This document shows positions 28,044 through 40,400 of a stretch of 64,000 bases of DNA, piece after piece. The DNA comes from Phorcus lineatus (Eukaryota; Mollusca; Gastropoda; Trochida; Trochidae): the NCBI GenBank assembly GCA_921293015.1, contig OV121095.1, forward strand, positions 36,057,484-36,121,483, read 5' to 3'. The notes under the pieces are model-generated. The model did no database searches, was not told the origin of the DNA, and was given only the letters and a program-made list of their open reading frames with translations. Every line of letters begins with the position of its first letter. Position 1 is the first letter of the stretch. The translations under genes and the position numbers were made by a program.

Positions 28044-31000
28044 TTACGTTAGACCAATATTGGCAAGACCTAGATCTTTGAGATCCTTCCAAGCCCATGT
28101 CAGACAGTAGTGAGAAAATAGCTGATTCATCAGTTCTCGCTCGTCCATGAATTCAATACGCTCTATTCTAGAAATGGAAACAAGAAACATTCAGAAACAA
28201 GTACTTCCTTAATCAGCATTCTTAATGTTGAAGTGATGAAGGCATTTTTCATGGATATAAAACTTCTTTATTCTTGGAAGTTAGGGCAAAGGATCTTAAT
28301 AGCTTAAGAGGGCCTTGAAGGTTTCATTTAGAACTCCTTTAATCAATTAAAAAAACAAACTGAAAATTTGTTTTGCTTTTAATGAGATGTCTGGATGTGT
28401 GCTACAGTGCATCTAACCTAATATTTTTTTGAGTTTCATTATCAAAAAGGAAGGTCCTAAGACCGTGACCTACCTTTGTATTTCTGCTACAGGTAGACAG
28501 TTGTAAACTGTTGACATCTCCAGAGAGTCAGCCCCTGACCAACCATTTGAGGTGAATCTGGAGAACCAAACAGAAGTATATAACCATTTACAGGTCAACT
28601 TCAAACACTTTGGTGACATCATGTCATTGTTGAATAATAACCTTATAACCAGGGCTGCAGTGATGACAGAAGAGTTAGGCCAGACTGACACTCAGGTATA
28701 GAGATAAGACAACGCCCCTTTTGATAAACATTTTTATGAAATGAGTAGATCACTAAATGGATTGGTATTTCATGAGAGAAAGCAGGAAGGATACCAATAT
28801 GTTTCAGGAGTTTCAAAAAATGTTAATAAACGAGTGTTAATGAGTGTAGTTTTTTTTTTATTTATTACCATATCTGAATTAAATACTAAAAAACTGCAAG
28901 AAAATTACTAACATTGTGATGTCATACAAGAACTTGTTAGTTTTTATTCCATGACCACTCAGACCTATTACCTGTTTATAAAACATTGTTGATTTACTTA
29001 ACAATGATATCTTCAAAAGGTTAGTAATAAACAGGGCTACAATATACAAAAACAGATGGGAGTGTTTGATTCCTTGCCTTCTAACCCACACTATGAGGAT
29101 GAAGAAATGCTGTCACTTGGTAACTCAGGATTAAAAAAATTCCATTTACAATTCAAACAATGATGAACTCTTTATCCTAATCATCAACACTGATTACAAG
29201 GTTAGAACAGAACTGCCTACTTTCCAATTGGTGAATGTGTAGAAATACTGTAATTTAGGTGTATTTTGTTTTATTATTAGGTGTAACTTTGATGTGTACA
29301 AGAAACAATGAAGGTAGTATTTTACCATGGGTTCAAACATATCTTTCTCTGGTTTGACATTTCTTAACCCTTTTCTCACTTTGTCAACTTAGAATATACA
29401 GTTCAAATTGAACTTTGTACTTAGCATCTAAACACTCCAATACTCAAAAAACATTACTATCAAATGAATAAAAGATTTTTTCAGTATAGGTGTACAATTA
29501 GCAACATTGGTGTACAATCATATTTAAAGACTGTCATGTGTACAAAATACTCCAAAATAGTACAAGTAGGCAGCCCTGTTAGATGTATAAAGAGAAATCA
29601 AGTCTTTTGATTTCATAGTTGGCAAAAGTTGATATCTAACAGAACCAATGATTATATCAACCGAGTTTGAGAAAAACATGTGGCATGTGATATTCTAAAG
29701 AGGGAAGATTGCAATAAAACAATGAAATGGAATAAGGTCTAGTATTTTTTTCGATTTAAAGTTCCAAAAGATATGCATGCTAAAAGGCAGAGAAAAAAAT
29801 GTTGACTGCTTAAGATGTGAGCCAAGCTCTACTTCTTACAAGTAAATTAGAAAGATTTTCTCTAAAAATTATCTCCAATAATCTCTTTAAACTCTGAAAT
29901 TATTGAAAACACCTCAAAATTCTCATCCCTTTCAATAAGAAACATTTTCTTACCTCTGCATTTGAGTGTCGAGGGAGACACAGGCGGACACCCCGTGAAG
30001 GAAACAATCTCGTCCCTTCAGGTTCTCAACCATCACCTGGCCAAACTTGTCTGCCATGTTCACCTGCAGAAGACAGACAACCATTTACTCAATATTAACT
30101 CAATTTTTTTTTATTGAAGACAACCATTACCTCAGTATAACAATGGCCTCACTATATATGATTTTGTTTCCCGATATCCAGGTAAATGATTTCTTGAGTG
30201 GGTACATTGACAGTCCCCCAAAAAGATTTACCTTAAGTCATTTGATCTGATGCATTCTCTGTTACACATAGGCCATGATTCTCATTTCTAGCAAAAACAA
30301 CTAGCGGTGAAATTTGGCAAAACATATACCAACTTTACTTCAATCCATTGAAAACTGTCTTACATCTATGACCAGTCTCATTAAAATTGACTGGGTTCCG
30401 AGGAGTAAAATAATGACTTTACTGGGATTCCAATTTGTTCTATCTGGGGTTTTCCTCTCCATAGTGGTTTGACAGCAGTTCATTGATTTTAATCAGACTG
30501 ATCTATGACTGACTGGAAGAACTGTGAAGACCTCACAAGTGAAGGAACTTCGGTCTTCTAATAGTCAAAGTGGCAGATTCAGAAATTTTGAAAGGAACAT
30601 TTGAGTTCACCGATTGAAAAGGGGGTGGGGTTACCAATTTTAGGTCAATTTAAAAACAAAAACAAATGGGGGATCTCCCAGTTCATTTAACAGTCAACCA
30701 CCGTGACACATCATTTTAGTCACTTTATTCTGTCATAGAGTGTACCTGTTCATAATTGATGAAAAATGCAGTGTTGAAGTTGTCAGATATCCACCGAAGA
30801 AGTTTGTCAGATTTATCAGTCTCTATATACACTAAGACACACTCTGCGATGAAAAGGGTTGGAAGGTCACGGTCTAACTTTGCTTCATTCAGCAGCTTCT
30901 TGCCAAGCTCCGGGACATTCCGTATGTCTGCCGTCATCACATGGTAATCAGCTGCGTGCATTTCGGTCTTACTCAGCATTATTTCGTCATCTGAAACATT

Positions 31001-33953
31001 TCATGGAAACAATCACTCATCAATTGTTTTGTTGCAATGTGATTTTATAAATCTTTTATAATGCAGTATCACTTTGTTAGTGATGACTTTGATTAGATTG
31101 ATAGAAGTGTTTAAAAAAAGCTGCTAAAATACTTGAATTTATACCATAACAACATGGAAATGAATGATAAAGGTTAAAGTGACACAGAGAATGTTTTATG
31201 ATTTTTTATGTTCCTTAAATAAGAGCCAAATTACCATATGTCCTCAATTAAGTTCAAAACTCGCACCTTTATCTCTAAAACTTCATATTTTATTGCTATT
31301 TTTATGTTTTCAATGATAAATGAAAAATGCCATATTAATCCCAGGCGTCGAAATTCTGCATACATTTTACATGTATATAAGTAAAAAGTCCTTATTAATA
31401 CTACCAATCCATATTTACATTTGTGTCTGCTGTAAATGAGTTTCCCAAATTACGTTTGAGTCATTGATGCGCGTCATTGTCCAGTTTTCGATCACAAATT
31501 GATACTTTAACCTGTTTTTTTGTCACTGTACTGAAATAATAGGAACTAAGTTTCTATTTTGGAAACAACCACCGCTTCTCGATAAAATAACACCATTTAT
31601 GAGTTTGACATATTTGACTCTTACAACATACTCTGTGACCCTTTAAACTCAAACAGAATATGCAAACAATAATCATACCTTCTGATGAAACCTTTTCCAA
31701 GAGAGCTTTCTTTGTCTTGATGAAGTGGCACTTTCTTGAGGTGACAGGTGGGAAATCTATTTCAACAAAACTCTTTGGTGCTAAACCAGTATCTTTCAGC
31801 TTCCAGTACGTTGTGTCAAACCCAGCACCAAGGTTGACAATCTGACACTTGCATTCAGTCGCCTGGATAACAAAACACAGACAATTAAATATCTGTGAAT
31901 GTTACAAAACAGAGAAATAGGTTTGAGAATTTCTTCATGGAACAATAAATGCTAGATGCAATCCTTTCCTCTTTGCTGATGACTTAGATCTATTGACAAA
32001 CTGAGATATTTATGCTTCAGGACTTTTTTAAAAGTAACAAGACAGCCTGAAAACAGTAAGGAGAGGATAATTCTGAATGAAAAGTTTTTGGCATAGAGGA
32101 AGTGTGTGAAAGATGTTTCTTGATTTCACAAGTGTAAAGAGGTAAAATTGGCTTAAAGATGCAAAATCGTTTTTACATTCAAAGTAATTTTGAATTGTTA
32201 TGTATCCAAGTATATAGTTGACAGGATGTCATTCAGCCATATGTCAAAATACAGAATTCTAAAAGATACCAAAACAGAATCCTAATTAATCGGGGAAGCA
32301 CCTAATTTCACTTTTAGAAGTAAACTACCCTCACTCTAACTTACACTAACCGAAAGAGGACTGACTATTCATGACGTCATTGTTTTATATGTAGGATTTC
32401 GGCACTCCGTTGTTTTTAGCAATAGTGTTTGGTGTAACTGCTTTCAAGAGCCTTGCTTATTGATCTAAGAATAAAAATATATGTTCAGAAGGTTTAAGCC
32501 AGAGTTCAAGTTTGTGAGCAGTATAAGTCTATGATGACAATAGACGCAAGTTAAAACATTCTAAATGTGTTTACAAACCAAAGTCCTTTGCGCAATCAAG
32601 CAAATAATATGCTCTTTTCTGTATATACTACAAGACAATGTGAAGGAATTAAGTTCCTATTTATGTTAAGTTGGAAGCAATTTTTAGCAAATAAAATACA
32701 AGTAATACATTTGAAATATTTTTGAAATATCAAACTCTGATTTTACATCAATGAATGGCAACGTTTGTATAAATAACTGTGTAGGATAATTTCTACAATG
32801 CAAGATAAACTGTATGCTAAACATCAAAAGGCTTAAGTTCAGAAGTATTTACATTTCCTACTACGCAAAGTTTAATAAATAAATTGTGTAAATTTACAAT
32901 CTAATGAAACTGAAAAACATATGCCATGAGGCTGTCCCACTTAATTTGGGGACAACAGTGCTTAATAGAAAGCGTGTTCAAAAGGCTCTTTTCTTAATGA
33001 TCAAAGTTAACATTCTGATAAATCTCCATTATACCCTGGAGCCATGGTAGACTGTACACGATAATTCAACTACCCCCCTTTCCTGGCCCACCATCTTTAA
33101 AAACCAAACAACTGTTTAAAAAAAAGAGACTTTCATACAGATAATACTTTGCTCAACAAAAAGAGTAATTTTGTTTGCGTTAAACACCCTACTTTTTGCC
33201 ATCAATTAAATCATAAAACCTTTAGGTTTAAGGTTTTAATCTTTTGGGATAACATGACACCTTTCAGTGGCATAGCAGTAGCTAATTTACAAATTCTTAT
33301 TTCCTTTTTAGCCCTAAGATTGTCATCAGAATGTGTTTTTTAAACCTTAGTTATTTAAGGACTATCTTTTTACACAGTATATCGGTATATTGCAGTACAG
33401 AAACAATATGATATGTATGGTAACACTCTTTTGAAAATATCCAATATATCGGAGGTTATCAAATTAACGATTGCCATGCTTAACTGCAGAAAAACTTAAC
33501 AAAAATGTAATTTTACTGAAAGTTGTAAACAAAGTGTGAATACACAAAAATAAAATAGCATAGACATGTTAAAAGTGCTAAACCAGTCACTGAATTTTCT
33601 CTCTTCACCGAAGGACGGACAGTTGATCACTGTTCTACGCTGTTAGGCAAGAGAGCATGGAAAAATTCAAAATATAAAAAGTACCAATATATTGCCGTAA
33701 GTATTTCAGTTGATAATTAGAAACGAGAACATCACACCAACGTGTACCGTACTTTCAAAAACTTTTCCATGAGGATCTGGATAGATCGAACTCTGGCAAA
33801 ATAGCCTCTGTTGATTTCGGGGGCATGACTTGTAAATCCCCGCGACACAATCTGCGTAATGTACGGATCCACCCAATACCCTTTCTCTACAGCGAACCGT
33901 TTACATTGCGCTGCATCATCATTTGTCGCAATTACTGCATCTTCACATGCCAT
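28044..33953 (-). CDS. LCMT1: Leucine carboxyl methyltransferase 1 (PP2A methyltransferase), complete
   Basis: SAM-dependent enzyme that methylates the C-terminal leucine of the PP2A catalytic subunit and so controls PP2A holoenzyme assembly in the cytosol. Six exons on the minus strand: 33953-33753, 31862-31679, 30990-30746, 30063-29954, 28557-28474 and 28167-28044 (TAA). All have consensus GT-AG borders and closing phases, giving 315 residues against 334 in human. Visible family marks are GYWVDPYI and PEINRGYFARV near the N terminus, the SAM-binding NLGAGFDTTYW (about residues 77-87), TADIRNV, LPTLFIAECVLVYI, FINYEQVNMADKFGQVM, and the C-terminal HYCLTWAWKDL. The ATG at 33953 fits the start of homology. 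Intron 2 holds a TIR element (31174-31646). The gene starts about 490 bp from POLD3 in the opposite direction. Confidence 0.96.
31174..31646. mobile_element. TIR element of the 19755 family in LCMT1 intron 2
   Basis: It begins 'ttaaagtgacacag' and ends 'ctctgtgaccctttaa', an inverted repeat. The interior shares 'aattacgtttgagtcatt', 'tgtccagttttcgatcac' and 'gagtttgacatatttgactc' with the copy at 19755. It ends 33 bp from LCMT1 exon 2. Confidence 0.65.
33365..33665. repeat. Dispersed repeat, copy 1 (inverted partner at 52380-52700)
   Basis: Blocks such as 'tatatcggtatattgcagtacaga', 'atatccaatatatcggaggtta', 'gttgtaaacaaagtg' and 'agttgatcactgttct' reappear in reverse complement at 52380-52700 in the same order. 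It sits in LCMT1 intron 1, within about 90 bp of exon 1. Confidence 0.65.
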
Positions 33954-34442
33954 TGCTGAATTATATCATTAATTGCCGGTTGACAACTGCAGAAGGACCA
34001 AATATCGTCACCTGGCCGCCATGTTGTTTTTGGGTTGTCTTTAAAAGACAAGTCAACTAATTTTACGAAATATGATTCCGATTGTATTAATTGATCTAAT
34101 CATGAAAGTTCATTTAGCTCTATACTAAGTTTGGTGATGAACCTGTCAAAAGTGAATATAAGAGAATGGTTAGGAATGATTAAAATGTTTTAATGATGAA
34201 AATCCAAGAGCTCGTGTTTCGTTCTCATGAAAAATCCACAATTTAGAAGCTGGATGTTATCCTCGCGATGGTTCCCGCGAAATCCACTTGAAATGAATTA
34301 CTCAGGAGCTACATAATAACTGGACATTTGAAGAATCAGCGAAATAACATGCACATGTTAAATGGAGTTATATATTTTGAATATCCATATGATATCTAAA
34401 TTTGATTGTATGTTCTAGTTTCGATTTCTAACAATAACAAAT
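33954..34442. promoter_or_regulatory. Bidirectional LCMT1/POLD3 promoter region with YY1-type motif
   Basis: The two start codons face away from each other over 489 bp. At 34015-34026 the minus strand reads CAACATGGCGGC, which fits the YY1 consensus AANATGGCGGC and lies about 62-73 bp upstream of the LCMT1 ATG. YY1 motifs at this distance are typical of TATA-less housekeeping promoters. No TATA box is obvious. A shared promoter is inferred from spacing. Confidence 0.6.
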
Positions 34443-37400
34443 ATGGCTGTTGATGATATGTTCATGGAAAATCTGGACGAATTCGTCAATGATGAAAACA
34501 AAGTTGTAAGTTCACTTATTCTCACGTCAACCCATGTTTCTTTGACTTGACAGAGTGTTTTTGACCCCTATAGTTCACCATATCAGGAAGAATCAGACAA
34601 ACAAAATCTTACAACTGATCGGGAGCTGTAGATAAAAGATAAATATGTCAGTTTTATCTGCCGGAACAAGTTACGTGTGAACCATGACAGGTTGCACTGC
34701 ATTTCTACACTTTAATCAACTGCTATGCATTTCCAGCCTAAAAGCATGAAAACTGTTAAACCCTAGATTTTTTTATTGAAACTACGCGTTAAAAACAATA
34801 GTTTAGTACAAGTCTAGACCAGCATAGAAGATACATCCTTTAGGGACGTCTACAATCCAAAGCCTGTTATATATCTGTAGCAGCCTCCTGAGGAATTTGA
34901 TCGTGAAGATTTTGCTAAGTCAATACAATTTAATATATATAATATCAAATCAATCTAATCCAAGGACGCTGCAAATAATGGCTGAAATATGGCCTAAGCT
35001 GCATTAAACAATAACTCACTCACTATAATCCAAGGGCTAAAAAGATTGTATGAAATGAATTCAGTCAATGCGCACAGAGTAAAATTCACACTTGCTGCAA
35101 GGGATAGTTATTGGCAGTATGGATCCCTACTTCTGTTTATGTATAAATCAAGGTAAAGCAACATAACATCAGTCCCATCACATTTGGAGAAATGAGTTGA
35201 AGCAGGGAATTGACTTTAGCATTGTGCAACCCCAGCTAACAATTTCTATCAGTTTGCGTTAAGTGAAATATTTTTAGACTAATTATTCCTGTATTTAATG
35301 TTATGCACATGGGTTACCCTTAAGACTGAGTACCAATGGAGACTTTCACTCTCAGACTACATTAACTGGTTCACTATAATTCGGTTGAGCAGCCAATCTT
35401 TCGTAGAATAGACTAAGCTGCCCAACAGTAGCTGTGTACGAGGCGATGTGTGCATGTGCTGCAAATTCTGAATATTGATATTCATTCAATATCTCAAGAA
35501 GGGTTTTCTGGATTCTTGTCATGTTTTTTACCAATCATCTTCTATGAATTATAATCAGTTGGTTGTTTGAATCAGTGTATTCTGTATATTTTAAGATTGA
35601 TGAAAAACAACTCCTTGAGTTGTCTTGCTAACAAACCTAGGTGTCATTTTTATCGAGAAATTCCAACTTGCTGAAAAATATCATTTGAATACTTATCGGT
35701 TCAGTAATCAGTAAAGTGACAATATTGATGATTAAGTTATAATTTCATGATTCTGATTGAAAACTGGACAATGACGGTTGTAATTTAGTGAAATTTAATT
35801 TGGGTAACTTACCTAAAGCAGGTGAAGATAAAATTGGAGATGAAGTGTTTGAAAGGTTTTATATAACAGTATGATAACTGGTATGCATGTAAATGGTGCA
35901 TGTCCTTTTTGCTTAGGCAAAGACATAATGGGTATGACTCAATTTTCTTTGAAAACTAATAATTGTAAGGTATTTTTTTTACATATTTGAAAGGATGTAT
36001 CTGATGTTTTGAATGTATATCATGTTAATTAGTGTTTTGACACTTTTCAAAGCCAAATAGAAAACCATAAAAGTAACCAGTGTCTCTTTTTAGTATAGTT
36101 TTTATTATTTTCATCTTGTGCACAAAGCAACTTACTCGTTTAAATCATGTACAGAATAATGCCTGTCTTCATTTGCATCAGGGTTTATTGGTTGTATTAT
36201 CAGCCTTTTCAAAATGTGTCAAGCTTTGCTTATCTCAGACAGGCTTTCTGTACATTTTTGCAAACTGTGTAATGATAATCGGTTTAGGAATTCAGTCTGA
36301 GTAGTACCTATAATAACCAACATTGATCTTCATGTAGCACCATCTTTGTTTTTCAGGTCACATTCAAGTGGTTGAGCACAAACTTGAAGGTTCATGTCAA
36401 CCAAGCAAAACAGTGAGTGTAACTGATCTGTTATAATTCATTATCAAACTGAAATTCATAGGCATATTCATATTTCATATCAGGTAAACAATATCTCAAA
36501 GTCAGTTGGAATCATCTTTATTACTAAGATGGTTTTGCAAAAAAATAAATAAAATAATTAAAACTAAGTTGTGTAAACATTAGTTCCATCTTGCCCCTGC
36601 ATTGCCTCCAATAGACATAATAAAGTGAAGATACCCTCCAATAGTTTTCAACTAATGCCCAACCTCCAATTGATTATTCAAGGGTTGCCAATATTTTGTG
36701 GTAAATACATTGAATAAGTAAAAGAAGAGACATTAATGTTTTACTTGAAAAAAGCAAAATAAGATTTTGGAATGAATTTGATGGGTTTTGGCACTTACCG
36801 GTAGTTAACATAAATATGGCAGCGGGTAGGGACCTCCAATAGTTTAAAGTGACTTAGTTTTAAGTTAGATATGGTCCTCAAAGTCTCCATTAGTTTGGCA
36901 CACGGCCTAACGGCGAGTACTTTGTGCCAAACTAATGGAGACTTTGAGGACCATATCCTACACAGAAAATTAAATTAAATAAAGAAAAATATCTAGTTAT
37001 CAAATAGACAATTGAATATAGTGATCCGTGGTTATCTTTTAAAAATCATCAAATACCTGGTACTAAATCGGTTGTAATTATGACTTTAATTTCTTTTCTT
37101 TATTTGGAATGGTCCTCAAGTTAACAGCTTGTTATGTATCATTACTATTTCTTTCTCTTTCAAGAACACATGGTATTATCATTTAGGCAGCCGATTGTCA
37201 TTCAATTTCATATTAGGTACTAAACAACCTTGTACTTGTCTGTTTCTTTAAGATTTGATTAAATAACATGAAGAACATTAAATAATACAGATTTCAGAAA
37301 TTTGGAAAATAGAAAATCCTGATGTGATCTTGATTCTTGTTGGAATGATTTCCTCTTAAGCCTTAATAACATCTGCACAGCATTTCTAAGTTTTATGAAG

Positions 37401-40400
37401 GTTTGTAGCGTACAGGCTAACAACCTCTTTTATCAAAATATCTGTCCAGATTTTCAAGAAACTTTTCAGCACTCATTTCTGCACCATTGTCACTTGCAGC
37501 GTCACAAATGGTGGAGTCATGCCTGTCTTTGAAGGAATCATCAAGTGATCTGTGTAGTTAGTGGCCAGGTTTTCAAGCTTGGGTTCAGCACCAAGCTTCA
37601 ATGCATTGTCACTTTCAGCCTCACATCTGGGTTTGTTCTGTGTCAACCAGGGCTAGTCATTCCGTGCTTTGTCCATCTTCGAGTCCACTTTATTTTCCAA
37701 TGCTTTACTGCCTGTGTTCTGTTCACGGACACCCATTGTTGGCTAGTTCCAGTCGAGGCTCGCAGATTTCACTGCAATGCATAGCCACAATGGTGTTGCA
37801 GGCTTTCTTCCTGCAATAATACTAGCAGCCATGATATAAGTGAAAAACTCCTGAAAGCTTGTGATGTTTGTTCTTGACAGGATGCTGTATGCCTTGTTAC
37901 TCCTACAATCCTTGTGATGTTTGTTCTTGACAGGATATTGTGTGCTTTGTTTCTCCAACAATTCTTGTGATGTTTGTTCTCGACAGGCTGTTGTACGCCT
38001 TGTTTCTCCTACAATCCTTGAGATTTTTTTTATCTTGACAGGACGTTGTACGCCTTGTTTCTCCTACAATCCCTTTGATGTTTGTTCTTGACAGGATGTT
38101 GTACACCTTGTTTCTCCTACAATCCCTTTGATGTTTGTTCTTGACAGGATGTTGTACACCTTGTTTCTCCTACAATCCTTTTGATGTTTGTTCTTGACAG
38201 GATGTTGTATGCCTTGTTTCTCCTACAATCCTTTTGATGTTTTTTCTTGACAGGATGTTGTACGCCTTGTTTCCCTTTCAATCCTTGAAATGTTTGTTCT
38301 TGACAGGACGTTGTACGCCTTGTTTCTCCTACAATCCCTTTGATGTTTGTTCTTGACAGGATGTTGTACGCCTTGTTTCTCCTACAATCCCTTTGATGTT
38401 TGTTCTTGACAGGATGTTGTATGCCTTGTTTCTCCTACAATCGTTGTGATGTTTGTTCTTGACAGGATGTTGTACGCCTTGTTTCTCCTACAATCCCTTT
38501 GATGTTTGTTCTTGACAGGATGTTGTACGCCTTGTTTCTCCTACCATCTTTATGAATTTTGTTCTCGACAGGCTGTTGTACGCCTTGTTTCTCCTACAAT
38601 CCTTGTGAATTTTGTTCTTGACAGGATGTTGTACGCCTTGTTTCTCCTGCAATCCTTGTAATGTTTGTTCTTGACAGGATGTTGTACGCTTTGTTTCTCC
38701 TGCAATTCTTGTGATGTTTGTTCTTGACAGGATGGTGTACGCCTTGTTTCTCTTACATTCCTTGTGAATTTTGTTCTTGACAGGATGGTGTACACCTTGC
38801 TCCTCCTACAATCCTTGTAATGTTTGTTCTTGACAGGATGTTGTACTCCTTGCTCCTTCTTCAATCCTTGTAATGTTTGTTCTTGACAGGATGTTGTACT
38901 CCTTGCTCCTTCTTCAATCCTTGTGATGTTTGTTCTTGACAGGATGTTGTACGCCTTGTTTCTCCTGCAATCCTTGTGATGTTTGTTCTTGAAAGGATGG
39001 TGTACGCCTTGTTTCTCCTTCAATCCGTGTGAACCCATGGTTCGCTAGTTCCAGCCGAAGCTCGCAGGTTTCACCGCAATGCATAGCCACAATGGTGTTG
39101 CGGGCTTTCTCCCTGCAATAATACTAGCAGCCGCGATATAAGTGAAATAATCTTGAAAACGGCTTTAAACCACAACTCACTCACTCACTCAATCCTTGTG
39201 AATTTTGTTCTTGACAGGATGTTGTACGCCTTGTTTCTCCTTCAATCCTAGTGAATTTTGTTCTTGACAGGATGTTGTACGCCTTGTTGTCCCCCGCCGC
39301 AACGCGGAACGGGGACTATGAATTCAGCGGCGTCTGTCCGTACGTACGTACGTCCAGATTCTTGTTAACGCGATAACTCATGAAGCTTAGCACCTAGAGT
39401 GGTCATATTTGGTGACAGCTTTTAATGGAGGAAGACTCAGACGCCAGTCGACTTTGGTGACCATGACGTCATTTTCAAGGTCACTACGACACTTTTACCA
39501 ATTTCTATTACATTGTTAACATGCTCCTAGTGTTCATATTTGTTGACAGCCTTCAATGGCGGAAGACTAAGATGCCAGTCGACTTTGATGACCTTGACCT
39601 CATTTTCAAGGTCACCACAACATTTTGACCACTGTGTTATACATTGTTAACGCGGTATCTTGTAAAGCTTAGGACCTAGAGTGTTCATATTTGGTGACAG
39701 CTTTCAATGGCAGAAGACTCAGACGCCAGTGGACATTGGTGACCCTGACCTCATTTTCATGGTCACCATAACACTTTGACATACATTGTTAAGGCGATAA
39801 TATTAATTATGCCAAATATCTCATAACGGCGGGGGACATTGCCATGTTAGTGGCAAACACTTGTTTCTCCTACATTCCTTGTGAATTTTGTTCTTGACAG
39901 GATGCTGTACGCCTTGTTTCTCCTACATTCCTTGTGAATTTTGTTCTTGACAGGATGTTGTATGCCTTGCTCCTCCTTCAATCTTTGTTCTCAACAGGAT
40001 GTTGTACGCCTTCGTTCAGCAGGAGAGGAACAAGAAGGATAATGACAAGCTCAACGTTACATACTTTGTGGCAGGGATTCCCAAGAACAAGAATGGTTGT
40101 GTTGTAAGTTGAACCAATTTGCTCTACTATTTGTGTTTGATAGTGAATTATTTATAGGGGTATTGGGAAGGGGGAGGTTGGGGGAGTTTGAAGTAGGAGA
40201 TCCAGGGGAGGGAAATTGACAATAGTCATAGTTTCATCTAATGCAACATGCAATTTTAAAATCAATAACATATGCCATTATAGCAAGTTTGTACGAGCAA
40301 GTGAACTGTACTAGATAGGCTAGACAAGAACGATGTATGTGTTTTTCAGACACCCTCATAATACTTTATGTTAGGCACGTACTAAGAATTTGCGAGAATA

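Larger units (their letters stand above)
37861..39997 (+). repeat. 53-bp array derived from the POLD3 exon-3 splice acceptor (26 extra copies)
   Basis: Each unit reads roughly 'gatgtttgttcttgacag', then 'gatgttgtacgccttg', then 'tttctcctacaatccttgt'. The first two parts match the real acceptor and first 16 bases of POLD3 exon 3 ('tttgttctcaacag|gatgttgtacgccttcgtt'). Twenty-two units fill 37861-39028, two follow a SINE (39197-39287) and two follow another insertion (39865-39981). The 27th unit is the real exon start at 39998. In almost all units, splicing into the decoy would add MLYALFLLQSL and then an in-frame stop. The minus-strand ORFs in this region are by-products of the repeat. Confidence 0.92.

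Noticed and set aside
38550..39038. 162-codon minus-strand frame and similar ones in the 53-bp array
   Set aside because: By-product of the tandem repeat. The matching strand is the POLD3 sense strand.
37861..39981. CRISPR-like regular repeats
   Set aside because: Repeat units abut without unique spacers, the host is an animal, and the unit derives from the POLD3 exon edge.
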